Assembly: GCA_019414265.1 (NCBI GenBank)
Contig: DXMJ01000006.1
Span: 6,062-37,181, forward strand
Length of the DNA: 31,120 bases
From: Collinsella sp.
GTDB lineage: Bacteria; Actinomycetota; Coriobacteriia; Coriobacteriales; Coriobacteriaceae
Direction: 5' to 3'
Of this stretch, positions 1-8,706 are shown one piece after another (within the stretch, counting starts at the first letter, position 1; every line of letters starts with the position of its first letter). The notes beneath the pieces were generated by a model, which saw nothing but the letters and a program-made list of their open reading frames with translations, did no database searches and was not told the origin of the DNA. Position numbers and translations under genes: made by a program.

Positions 1-52
1 ACACCAGGCATGGGGCCTCCTTTAAAAACGCGACACGTGGACGCGACGCGCA

Positions 53-109
53 CTTTACTCACGTAAAGCCCGTTGTACCCGATATGCAAAAACGTTTTTG
101 CGGCAACGG
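53..109. repeat. Cluster of small palindromes upstream of the flippase gene
   Basis: This non-coding stretch holds three nested symmetric elements. CTTTAC/GTAAAG at 53-58 and 63-68 has a 4-nt loop. CCGTTG at 70-75 pairs with CAACGG at 104-109. Between them, 86-101 is a perfect 16-bp palindrome, GCAAAAACGTTTTTGC. No run of T follows, so these are not classical terminators. They could be protein-binding sites or parts of a dispersed repeat. Bases 1-52 show nothing recognisable. Confidence 0.5.
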
Positions 110-156
110 CGAAGCGCCCGCCCAACGGTCAAAAATCGCAGGCAAGCGGCCTAGTC

Positions 157-261
157 GTTAGGGACACTCTTGAACAGGCAACATTCAAGGAGTGTCCCCG
201 GATGCCGGCACTTAGGGACGTTCCCAAAGTGCCGGCACATAAGGAACGTCCCCAAATGCCG
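157..261. repeat. REP-like intergenic repeat, family B copy 1
   Basis: The element is built from nested inverted units. GGGACACTC near 160 pairs with GAGTGTCCC near 190. CCGGCACTT at 205-213 pairs with AAGTGCCGG at 227-235. GGGACGTTCC at 215-224 pairs with GGAACGTCCC at 243-252. The modules AAGGAGTGTCCCC, TGCCGGCA and AAGGAACGTCCCCAA recur in the same order at 24644-24691, so this is a dispersed family. It lies just upstream of the flippase gene, and the open frame that runs through it is not a credible N-terminus. Confidence 0.65.
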
Positions 262-363
262 TCTACTGAATGGCGCCGCCGAAATTATCGAACAACCTGT
301 TCAAAAACACGAACGAACACCGTCGCGTCTATACTAGAGCGCAGCAATAGAAAGGACTCCGCT

Positions 364-1938
364 TTGAGCATCACGCCCATCGATGGCATTCGCCGCGCCA
401 TCGCCCGCCGCAATGGCGTCGCCGACCCCACCGTATCGGACGGGGCGCACGGGCAGGGCGGACGCATCGAGAACGGCCTGTTCCCCGCATCGCACACCGC
501 CGAGGAGCTCGCACGAATCCAAGAGCTAAGCCAGCGTAACGCCGGCGGTCCCGACAGCAGCCAGGCCACACGCCGTCGCCGCGAGCGCGATCGCCAGCCC
601 GGCCCCATCCACCGCATGGTCAATGCCTGGTGGAACCGCCTGCTCGGAGCCGTCTACGGCGGCGGCTTCTCCACGCAAGAAGCCGAGTACGAAGATCACG
701 CCACCCGTCGCGACTACCTTTGGAATACCCTGGGCACCGCCGTATGGGGCATGGCGTTTCCGTTGCTCACCATCGTGTCCACACAGCTCGCGGGCGCCGA
801 GGAGGCTGGCAAATTCTCCATCGCCTTTGTCACCGGCACGCTCATCATGATCGCGTGCAACTACGGCGTGCGCAATTTCCAGGTCTCGGACATCGACGAA
901 AAGACGTCCTTTGCCTCCTACCAGCTCAACCGCTGGCTTTGTGGAGCGCTCGCCCTAGGCTGCGGCCTCATGTACAGCAGCGCCCGCGGCTATGACGCGC
1001 AGATGGCGACGATCGGCCTGGGCGTCTACCTGTATAAGGTCATCGACGGCGTCGCCGACGTGTACGAAGGCCGCCTGCAGCAGGCCGACAAACTCTACTT
1101 GGCTGGAATGAGCCAAACGCTACGCTCCGTCGGCGTCATCACGGTCTTCAGCGTGGCGCTGTTCCTCACGCGCAGCATGCCCATCGCGGCCATGGCCATG
1201 GGCATCGCCGCGATCGCCTCGCTCGTGCTGGTCACCGCGCCGCTCGCCCTGCTCGAGACCGAAAAATCGCGCCGCGTGAGCCTTCGCGAGGTCGGCCACC
1301 TGTTTGTCCAGTGCGCTCCACTCTTTGGTGCACTGTTCTTGTTCAACCTTATCGAGAGCATGCCCAAGTTTGTGATGGAAGGCACGCTGGCATACAAATA
1401 TCAGCTGTACTTTAATGCACTGTTCTTTCCAGCGCAGGCTATTTTGTTGAGCATTGGATTTATCTATAAACCGCAGCTCCTACGTCTGTCGAGCATTTGG
1501 GCGAATCCGCGCAAGCGTCGCCGCTTTGACTTGATTATTGTTGCCGTTATGGCACTGATCGTGGTCATTACCGGAGCGTGCGCCGCATTTATGGCAGGCC
1601 CCGGCATCCCCATCATGAGCTTTATGTACGGCCTCAACTTTGAGCGCTACCGCACGCTGGCACTGCTAATGGTTGTCGCCGGCGGCGTCACCGCGGCAAT
1701 CGACTTTATCTACGCCATCATCACGGTGTTGCGCCACGCCGGCGATGTCACCAAGATCTACCTGATCTGCTTCGCCGTAAGCGTGGTGCTGCCGGTGATC
1801 CTGATTAAGCTGCTGGGTCTGATGGGCGCCGTGGTGAGCTACCTAGCCATCATGGCCCTACTCCTGGTGCTGCTGATAATCGAGTACGCCCACATCCGCC
1901 AGCGCATCGAGCGCGACCGCAACCCCTACGGCGCCTAA
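364..1938 (+). CDS. Polysaccharide/lipopolysaccharide flippase-like membrane protein (Wzx/MATE-related)
   Basis: Probable integral membrane exporter or flippase for surface-polysaccharide precursors. About 524 residues. After a roughly 110-residue polar, basic N-terminal region, the chain alternates long hydrophobic segments with short loops, about 12 helices, the first starting around LWNTLGTAVWGMAFPLL. The stretch with AGKFSIAFVTGTL, YGVRNFQVSD and TSFASYQLNRW resembles O-antigen/teichoic-acid flippases of the MVF/Wzx type. The frame stays open back to 73, but that part runs through a repeat. I chose TTG at 364 because AAAGGA lies 7 nt upstream. A possible -10 (TATACT) is at 330-335. The gene stands alone, with no glycosyltransferases beside it, so the substrate is unknown. 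The family call is from remembered similarity only. Confidence 0.7.
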   Translation: MSITPIDGIRRAIARRNGVADPTVSDGAHGQGGRIENGLFPASHTAEELARIQELSQRNAGGPDSSQATRRRRERDRQPGPIHRMVNAWWNRLLGAVYGGGFSTQEAEYEDHATRRDYLWNTLGTAVWGMAFPLLTIVSTQLAGAEEAGKFSIAFVTGTLIMIACNYGVRNFQVSDIDEKTSFASYQLNRWLCGALALGCGLMYSSARGYDAQMATIGLGVYLYKVIDGVADVYEGRLQQADKLYLAGMSQTLRSVGVITVFSVALFLTRSMPIAAMAMGIAAIASLVLVTAPLALLETEKSRRVSLREVGHLFVQCAPLFGALFLFNLIESMPKFVMEGTLAYKYQLYFNALFFPAQAILLSIGFIYKPQLLRLSSIWANPRKRRRFDLIIVAVMALIVVITGACAAFMAGPGIPIMSFMYGLNFERYRTLALLMVVAGGVTAAIDFIYAIITVLRHAGDVTKIYLICFAVSVVLPVILIKLLGLMGAVVSYLAIMALLLVLLIIEYAHIRQRIERDRNPYGA

Positions 1939-2018
1939 TTAGCTGCCCCGGTCACCGGAATTTGCGATGGAATCGCCCCGGCTGGGGTCTCGTTGAAGAC
2001 AATATGCATTACGTAAAA

Positions 2019-2141
2019 CTAAGTGAGTAGATTTTTACCGAATCCCTGACCACACCGACAGAGCACAAGTCTGTGACCTGCGGTTTTATTGAGGCAAATA
2101 TGTTGGGTGCTCGGCATTTCCAAAAAAGTCTACTCACTTAG
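2019..2141. repeat. 123-bp intergenic element with perfect 13-bp terminal inverted repeats
   Basis: CTAAGTGAGTAGA at 2019-2031 is the exact reverse complement of 2129-2141. The similarity continues inward as an A/T run on both sides. The roughly 97 bp between them has no ORF. The element sits between convergent genes, the flippase (+) and the phosphoesterase (-). It has the size and shape of a small non-autonomous repeat or MITE-like unit, but no target-site duplication is obvious. Confidence 0.6.
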
Positions 2142-2169
2142 CCAGCGGGCAGCCAAATGATTATTTAAT

Positions 2170-2233
2170 CCCCGTCCCAGAGAAATCAATTAGCGGGCAG
2201 AAGGGCAAGAGTAGTCAAAAAAGCCCCGTCCCA
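2170..2233. repeat. Two direct copies of CCCCGTCCCA with flanking similarity
   Basis: CCCCGTCCCA occurs at 2170-2179 and 2224-2233. The first is followed by AGAGAAATCAATTAGC and the second by AATTAGC. On the minus strand this reads GGGACGGGG followed by AT- or T-rich sequence. The second copy lies about 20 nt past the phosphoesterase stop, with T6 after it, but no stem supports calling it a terminator. It is probably another intergenic repeat module. Confidence 0.4.
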
Positions 2234-2255
2234 AATTAGCTACCACTTGCACCGA

Positions 2256-3095
2256 TTATTCGCCCGGGTTGATGTTCGCGTAGAACTCCGCCCCATCATC
2301 GAGCCGCAGGATGCCCACGCGACCGAACTCGGAGCCGGTGGCGGCGGCGCAGTCGATGTCGATGCGATCGGGCACGCCGGCGGTATCCTCGCCACCCAGG
2401 CGCACAATCTGCCCGCGGCCCGACTCCTCATCGAGCCCCGCCAGGCCGCCAACCTCGCAATAGCGCCCAAGCGACACCGTGGGCGTGTGGCCGCTCACCA
2501 CGACCGGGCCCTCGCCCTCGGCAGAAAGCAGTCCCGTCGGCGCATCCCAATAGCCGTGACGAATCCACAGCAGGTCATCGGACGACTGCACGGCGAGCAT
2601 TTGCCGCAGCAGCTCGCTATCGGCATCGACCGCTCCCCTGCCGTCACCGCAATCGACACCATGCTCAAGCAAAAACGCGCGCGCCGCCTCGGTCTGGATG
2701 CCGGCATGCACCAGCAGGTACGGGCGCTCCTCGGTCTCGGCCACCGCGTAGAGCGGCAGCGCGGCCATCCATCGCACGAGCTCCTCGTATGCCTCAAATT
2801 CTATGTCGTTGAGCTGCTCGCTCGTCGTCCAGCCACCGTTGATATCCCAGGTCTCGGCATCGAGCGGGTCCTGGCCAATGATGGCATCGAGCATGATCTG
2901 CTCGTGATTGCCCTTGAGCACGTGGGCGTTGGGCAGCGAGCGCACGAGCTTAATAACGCCGACCGGATCGGGCCCGCGATCGATCATGTCGCCCAGCACG
3001 TACAGCGTGTCGTCGGACGTCAACGAGATCTTAGACAGGGCCTCGTCAAGCGCACGCACGTGCCCGTGAGCATCAGATGTCACATAGATCGCCAT
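2256..3095 (-). CDS. Calcineurin-like metallophosphoesterase (PPP-type serine/threonine phosphatase family)
   Basis: Predicted cytoplasmic metal-dependent phosphoesterase of 279 residues. All family motifs are visible: D8-x-H10 in SDAHGHV, GDMIDRG around 35-41, GNHE at 62-65, LVHAG near 130 and SGHTP near 202. This order is that of bacterial PPP phosphatases and ApaH-like diadenosine tetraphosphatases. The substrate (phosphoprotein, Ap4A or other) cannot be told from sequence. The ATG at 3095 follows AAGGAGAGG, which fixes the start. It is transcribed alone, convergent with the flippase gene and divergent from the antiporter gene 253 bp away. Confidence 0.85.
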   Translation of the reverse strand: MAIYVTSDAHGHVRALDEALSKISLTSDDTLYVLGDMIDRGPDPVGVIKLVRSLPNAHVLKGNHEQIMLDAIIGQDPLDAETWDINGGWTTSEQLNDIEFEAYEELVRWMAALPLYAVAETEERPYLLVHAGIQTEAARAFLLEHGVDCGDGRGAVDADSELLRQMLAVQSSDDLLWIRHGYWDAPTGLLSAEGEGPVVVSGHTPTVSLGRYCEVGGLAGLDEESGRGQIVRLGGEDTAGVPDRIDIDCAAATGSEFGRVGILRLDDGAEFYANINPGE

Positions 3096-3348
3096 GGTAC
3101 GCCTCTCCTTGCATTGCGGTCTAAGCCCGGCGCCGCAACTAAAACTTCAAGTTGAACTTAAACGTTACCCATTGTACTCCGTTGCAATAAAGCTGGAAAG
3201 GGTTTCCGAGCAGAGGCAAAGACGGCAGCCGTCTATGACGATATCGCGCACGCCCGTAATCCGCCCCCATAAACCCACCACCTTTGGGTACAAATAACCG
3301 CAGACAACTGACCGTGCCACGCCAACCACCCAGGAGCGGACACTATCC

Positions 3349-4950
3349 ATGAACCAGATACTTCTCTTTATCGGCCTCGTCATCATTTTGTGCCTGACCA
3401 TCAAACCCGTCGGCAAAAAACTCCCCTTCCCCACCCTCCTCATCTTTATTGCGCTCGGCATGCTGCTCGGCGTCAACGGTCCGGCGCACATCGACTTTAG
3501 CGACTACGCGCTCACCGAAACCGTCTGCAGCACGGCGCTGCTGTTCATCATGTTCTACGGCGGCTTTAACACCAACATCGACCGTGCCAAACCCGTCGCC
3601 GCGCCCGCTGTGCTGCTGAGCACGCTCGGCGTTATCGCCACCGCCGGCATCACTGGCGTGTTCGCACACTTCGCACTGGGCTTCGACTGGATCGGCGGCC
3701 TGCTGCTGGGCTCGGTCGTGGCGTCGACCGACGCGGCGAGCGTCTTTAGCGTGCTGCGCGAGCACAACCTGTCGCTAAAGGGCGGCACCGACTCGCTGCT
3801 CGAGGTCGAATCGGGCTCCAACGACCCCGTCGCCTACATGCTCACCGCGGTACTCGCCACCCTCGCGGCGGGTGGCAACATCGACATTCCCGTGCTGCTG
3901 GCCAAGCAGATCATCCTGGGCGTGGGGCTGGGCCTTGCCATCGGCTGGATATCCAGCCGCCTGATTGAGCGCGCACACGCAACGGCCGAGGGCGCGCAGA
4001 CTATCTTTTTGTTCGCCGTGGCGATCGTCGCCTACGCACTGCCGAGCTACCTGGGCGGCAACGGCTTTTTGGCCGTATACCTGGCAGGCATTGTGCTGGG
4101 CGCGAGCGACATCACCGGCAAGGTCGAGATGGCGCACTTCTTTGACACCCTTACCGAGATGGCCGAGATGACGATCTTCTTCTTGCTCGGCCTGCTCGTC
4201 ACGCCCGCGCGCCTGCCGCAAATGCTGCTACCCGGCCTGGCGCTCATGGCGTTTATGCTCTTTGCGAGCCGCCCCATCGCCGTCGGTCTGCTGCTGGCGC
4301 CCTTTAAGACGAGCCCTCGCCAGGTTGCGCTCGTAAGCTGGGCGGGCTTGCGCGGCGCGGCTTCGGTCGTCTTTAGCCTCTTTGCTGTGGTGGCCGGCGT
4401 TCCCGGCGGACACGACCTATTTGACCTGGTGTTTGTGATTGCCGTATCGAGCATTGTGGTGCAGGGTTCGCTACTGCCGGCGGTGGCGAAGAAACTCGAT
4501 ATGATCGATGCGGCCGGCGACGTGCGCCGCACCTTTAACGACTACCACGACGAGGACGGCATGTCGTTTGTAAAGCTCAAGGTGGGCGCTGGCCATCCGT
4601 TTGCCGGGCGCTCGCTCGCCGATATTGGCAGCGCGACGGACATGCTCGTGGTCTTGGTGCTGCGCGACGGGGCACACCCGGTACTGCCCAACGGCGATAC
4701 CGTCATCGAGGAAGGCGACCTTCTGGTGATGGCAGCCCCAACGTTCGAAGAGCGTGCCGAGGTTACGCTGCGCGAGGTCACCGTGACGCCCCACGGTCGC
4801 CTGGCCGGTCAGCGCCTGCGCGACGTGCCGCAGGGCAAGCACCCGTTTATCGTGGTGATGCTCAAGCGCGACGGCCAAACCATCATCCCCGATGGCAACA
4901 CCCTAATATACGCCGGCGACGAAGCCGTCATCGCCACGCTAGCTTCCTAG
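3349..4950 (+). CDS. CPA1-family cation/proton antiporter with C-terminal RCK_C domains (NhaP2/CvrA-like)
   Basis: A 533-residue inner-membrane antiporter, likely K+/H+ or Na+/H+, for ion and pH homeostasis. Residues 1 to about 385 form a dozen hydrophobic helices. They carry the CPA1 ion-site signatures VASTDAASVFSVL and EVESGSNDPVAYM. From about 400 a soluble tail begins. It contains one TrkA-C/RCK_C-like unit (GAGHPFAGRSLADIG ... NGDTVIEEGDLLVM) and then a second, shorter one (GRLAGQRLRDV ... DGNTLIYAGDEAVI). This layout matches the NhaP2/CvrA group, where the tail is a regulatory ligand-binding module. The start follows AGGAG about 13 nt upstream. Direction and ion preference are inference. 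Confidence 0.88.
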   Translation: MNQILLFIGLVIILCLTIKPVGKKLPFPTLLIFIALGMLLGVNGPAHIDFSDYALTETVCSTALLFIMFYGGFNTNIDRAKPVAAPAVLLSTLGVIATAGITGVFAHFALGFDWIGGLLLGSVVASTDAASVFSVLREHNLSLKGGTDSLLEVESGSNDPVAYMLTAVLATLAAGGNIDIPVLLAKQIILGVGLGLAIGWISSRLIERAHATAEGAQTIFLFAVAIVAYALPSYLGGNGFLAVYLAGIVLGASDITGKVEMAHFFDTLTEMAEMTIFFLLGLLVTPARLPQMLLPGLALMAFMLFASRPIAVGLLLAPFKTSPRQVALVSWAGLRGAASVVFSLFAVVAGVPGGHDLFDLVFVIAVSSIVVQGSLLPAVAKKLDMIDAAGDVRRTFNDYHDEDGMSFVKLKVGAGHPFAGRSLADIGSATDMLVVLVLRDGAHPVLPNGDTVIEEGDLLVMAAPTFEERAEVTLREVTVTPHGRLAGQRLRDVPQGKHPFIVVMLKRDGQTIIPDGNTLIYAGDEAVIATLAS

Positions 4951-4971
4951 CAGCCCGTCCCTCTTCAGCTA

Positions 4972-5163
4972 CTAGCTGTCACCCACAGCAAAGTCGCGGA
5001 GGTCGAGGCCTTCGCGTTCGGCTCGGGCTAGGAGCTCTTGGGGCGACTCGTCCTCGATATCCATCACGTCGAGCATGGCAGCGGGAAAGCCCACGCCAGC
5101 CGCGCTCCCCGCGTAGTCGAGCAAGCCCTCGCGCAGCTGGTCTACATCAACTTCAATCTTCAC
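4972..5163 (-). CDS. Small acidic protein of unknown function (63 aa)
   Basis: Not recognised. GTG start at 5161-5163 with an excellent AGGAGG site 7 nt upstream. The frame extends to 5343, but that part overlaps the divergent MazG-like gene and has no ribosome site. The product is short and acidic, starting MKIEVDVDQLREGLLDY and ending in GLDLRDFAVGDS. It has a small Gly/Ala-rich centre (AGSAAGVGFPAAM) and no Cys or His, so it is not a zinc ribbon. It has no signal peptide or membrane segment. It shares a 112-bp divergent promoter region with the MazG-like gene. The strong translation signal is the main evidence that it is real. Confidence 0.6.
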   Translation of the reverse strand: MKIEVDVDQLREGLLDYAGSAAGVGFPAAMLDVMDIEDESPQELLARAEREGLDLRDFAVGDS

Positions 5164-5275
5164 GGTGAATCCTCCTACCGGGCAATCGCGGCCGGACAAA
5201 CCGCACGTCCCAACTGATGTGCAATAAACTCCAGATACGGCCATAATAAAATAATGAACATCAGGGAGGTTACGG

Positions 5276-5635
5276 ATGATGGACAAGCTCACTGCCATGA
5301 CAGAACAAGTCAGAGATTTTTGTGATGCGCGCGATTGGCGCAAATATCACACTCCAAAGGAACTTGCCATCGGCATAGCGACAGAGTCCTCCGAACTCCT
5401 TCAGCTTTTCCGCTTTATGAGCGACAAGCGCATTGCAGAAATGTTCGATAGCCCTGATCAGCGCCAAGCCATCGAAGACGAAGTTGCCGACACGCTCCTC
5501 TTTCTCCTACGTTTCGCCGATCTAAACGGAATCGACCTCCCAAAGGCGCTCTCGTCCAAACTCAAACGCAACGGCGAGCGCTATCCCGTCGACACCAGCT
5601 CCAGCGAATACAGAAAGGCGGCCCACCATGAGTAA
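5276..5635 (+). CDS. MazG-like nucleotide pyrophosphohydrolase
   Basis: All-alpha NTP pyrophosphohydrolase of the MazG/RS21-C6 (dCTPase-like) type, 119 residues, predicted to cleave (d)NTPs to (d)NMP and PPi in the cytoplasm. The Mg-binding motifs are visible as ESSELLQLF (ExxE type) and, one helix later, EDEVADTLLFLL (ExxD type). A basic tail, KLKRNGERYP, is typical of the family. GGGAGG lies 6 nt before ATG 5276; a second ATG follows directly at 5279. Its last 8 bases overlap the start of the GIY-YIG/DUF2075 gene (ATGAGTAA), so the two are translationally coupled and probably act together. GC looks lower than in flanking housekeeping genes, which fits acquisition by transfer. Confidence 0.88.
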   Translation: MMDKLTAMTEQVRDFCDARDWRKYHTPKELAIGIATESSELLQLFRFMSDKRIAEMFDSPDQRQAIEDEVADTLLFLLRFADLNGIDLPKALSSKLKRNGERYPVDTSSSEYRKAAHHE

Positions 5636-6827
5636 TGAGTTCGCCCTTCGACAATACACGCTTCCCCTCCCCCAACCCTTCGAGGCAAGCGAATCGCTGC
5701 AGGACTTTGGCACGCCAAAGCCCGGATTCCACCATGACGAGAGTTGGCCCGTTCTCTATATTCTGACCAACAGTAAAAACAAAACGGCGTACATCGGTCA
5801 AACGACCAATTATCGACGCCGCATGAAGCAACACGCCGCAAACGTGGACAAAGACTTCGACCGGACCCTCCTGATTGACAATCCAACCTTCAATCAGTCA
5901 GCAACATTTGAGTTTGAGAATCGACTTATCGAGCTGTTCTGCGCTGACGAAAAATACCAGGTAACCAACGCCAACAATGGCTATGCCCAGTTCGATTATT
6001 TTGAGCGACCTCAGTATCGCCAGAAGTTCAGAGACCTCTGGACAAAGCTTCGCGAAGAGAACTATGCGATCCACCCCATCGAAGAGCTCGAGAATACCGA
6101 CCTGTTCAAATTCTCGCCCTTCAAAACGCTCACGCCCGATCAATACGAAACGATTGAGGCGATTTACAGGCGGCTCGAGCAAGAGCATGAAGACATTAAA
6201 CACGGCGGTCCCAAGAAAGAGCGCGTAACCGTCGTGAACGGCGCGCCGGGAACAGGCAAAACAATCCTCGCCATCAGTCTCATGTTCAAAATCAAAAATG
6301 AGCCGAACCTTTCCGGTCTGCGGGTCGGCTTCGTGACGCCCATGGAGTCTCTGAGCAAGACGCTCAAAAAACTCACGCACTTCCTCCCCGGGTTAAAGCC
6401 CGGCGATATCCTGAGCCCCAACGACGTCACAAAAAACGATCGGTATGACGTCTTGCTTGTCGACGAGGCGCACCGACTGGGAAACTACTTATCCGCCGGC
6501 GCCGGCATCGGAGCTTTCTACAACACATGTGAACGACTCAGCTTGCCGCGCACGAGCAGCCAGGTGGATTGGATTTTCAAATGCTGCGACAAGGCGTACC
6601 TGTTCTTTGACCCCAAACAGCAAGTCCGCGCATCGGGACTCAACCGAGATGGCCTTGAGCAGCGACTCAACCAACTCGAAGAAGCCGGCATCGAGACCGA
6701 AGAATTCAACTTGAGTACCCAAATGCGCGTGCGTGGCGGCGATGAGTACCTCGATTTTGTCTACGACCTGCTTGATAACAAAGCGTACATGCATGCCGGC
6801 ATGAAGTTCAAAGCACTCTTTTCATAG
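5628..6827 (+). CDS. GIY-YIG nuclease - DUF2075 (Schlafen group 3-like) helicase, N-terminal part ended by in-frame TAG
   Basis: Predicted nuclease-helicase fusion. Near residues 42-70 is a GIY-YIG domain: VLYILTNSK ... AYIGQTTNYRRRMKQH, with a candidate catalytic Glu in FEFENRLIE near 96 and a conserved Asn cluster near 115. From about 165 an SF1-like DUF2075 ATPase core follows: Walker A VNGAPGTGKT near 203-212, Walker B LLVDEAHRLG near 276-285, FFDPKQQVR near 326 and STQMRVRGGDEYLDFV near 363. Translation stops at TAG 6825-6827 after 399 residues, but the identical frame continues to 7370 with the missing helicase motifs. The gene is therefore most likely a nonsense mutant or contains a sequence error. 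It is coupled to the MazG-like gene by an 8-bp overlap. A role in phage defence is inference. Confidence 0.82.
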   Translation: MSNEFALRQYTLPLPQPFEASESLQDFGTPKPGFHHDESWPVLYILTNSKNKTAYIGQTTNYRRRMKQHAANVDKDFDRTLLIDNPTFNQSATFEFENRLIELFCADEKYQVTNANNGYAQFDYFERPQYRQKFRDLWTKLREENYAIHPIEELENTDLFKFSPFKTLTPDQYETIEAIYRRLEQEHEDIKHGGPKKERVTVVNGAPGTGKTILAISLMFKIKNEPNLSGLRVGFVTPMESLSKTLKKLTHFLPGLKPGDILSPNDVTKNDRYDVLLVDEAHRLGNYLSAGAGIGAFYNTCERLSLPRTSSQVDWIFKCCDKAYLFFDPKQQVRASGLNRDGLEQRLNQLEEAGIETEEFNLSTQMRVRGGDEYLDFVYDLLDNKAYMHAGMKFKALFS

Positions 6828-7370
6828 GAGCCTTACGATTCGCGAGCCGGGGATCCGGACAGCGATATCCCCAGATACCAGTTTGGAATCGTCGACCGAT
6901 TTGAGGACTTCTGCTCTCTGCAGCAAACCAAGGAAGAAGAAGTTGGTCTATCCCGCATGATGGCAGGCTTTGCGTGGAAGTGGGAAACGAAGAATAACAA
7001 AGATGCGTTCGATATCGTCATCGAGGGCATTCCCAAACGCTGGAACTCAACCCAGAAGGATTGGGTTAACTCCGCCAACGCCGTCAACGAAGTCGGATGC
7101 ATTCATACGGTACAAGGCTACGACCTCAACTACGGATTCGTAATTCTGGGTCCCGACATTTACTACGATTCGAACAAAGATGCAGTCAACGTTAACAGGG
7201 CAAACTTCAAAGATGCCGTTGCCAAGAAAAAGGCAAGCGACGATGATCTGCAAAAGATCATCGTCAACGCCTACTACGTCCTCATGACGCGCGGCATGTT
7301 AGGAACGTATCTCTATGTGTGCGACCCCGCGCTCAAAGAGTACCTGTCACGGTATATCCCGGCGATATAG
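6828..7370 (+). pseudogene. C-terminal part of the GIY-YIG/DUF2075 helicase, separated by the TAG stop
   Basis: Reading on in the same frame after TAG 6825-6827 gives EPYDSRAGDPDSDIPRYQFG, then FEDFCSLQQTKEEEVGLSRM and a helicase C-terminal half. GCIHTVQGYDLNYGFVILG resembles motif V, and NAYYVLMTRGMLGTYLYVC resembles motif VI (LTRG-type). These are exactly the parts missing from the upstream 399-residue ORF. The full frame 5628-7370 would encode about 580 residues with one internal stop. An independent start at ATG 6957 is possible, but it has no clear ribosome site and would give a fragment without Walker motifs. No frameshift is needed; one substitution (for example CAG to TAG) explains it. 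Confidence 0.75.
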
Positions 7371-7512
7371 ACCTTGCGACCGCCCTCCCCCATGTAACCA
7401 TCCTGTAAATCATAGCGGCGCAGTCGAGTTTTACCGTGATGCGGTCGCGCCTAGCGCTCCACTGTGCTAAAGTATCCCGAACATTCAAACGACTATGAGG
7501 GAGAACTAGAAG

Positions 7513-8637
<1,125 letters not shown>

Positions 8638-8706
8638 CCCGCAACGAGCGGGCCGACCAGCCACTTCAAACCACTTGTTATAAACAAATCCGCTAAGGAG
8701 TTTTTC

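Noticed and set aside
73..363. 97-residue N-terminal extension of the flippase
   Set aside because: It translates a repeat element and an intergenic region; a ribosome site and TTG start lie at 351-366.
2247..3155. 302-codon plus-strand frame opposite the phosphoesterase
   Set aside because: The minus-strand reading has every catalytic motif of the phosphoesterase family and a strong ribosome site; the plus-strand reading has neither.
6825..6827. TAG as a recoded codon (pyrrolysine or programmed read-through)
   Set aside because: No other gene here contains an internal TAG, TAG is used as an ordinary stop elsewhere in the window, and no stimulatory structure is evident.
7371..7512. Regulatory RNA (T-box or similar) upstream of serC
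   Set aside because: No specifier-like stem, T-box sequence or terminator/antiterminator pair is visible in the 142 bp.
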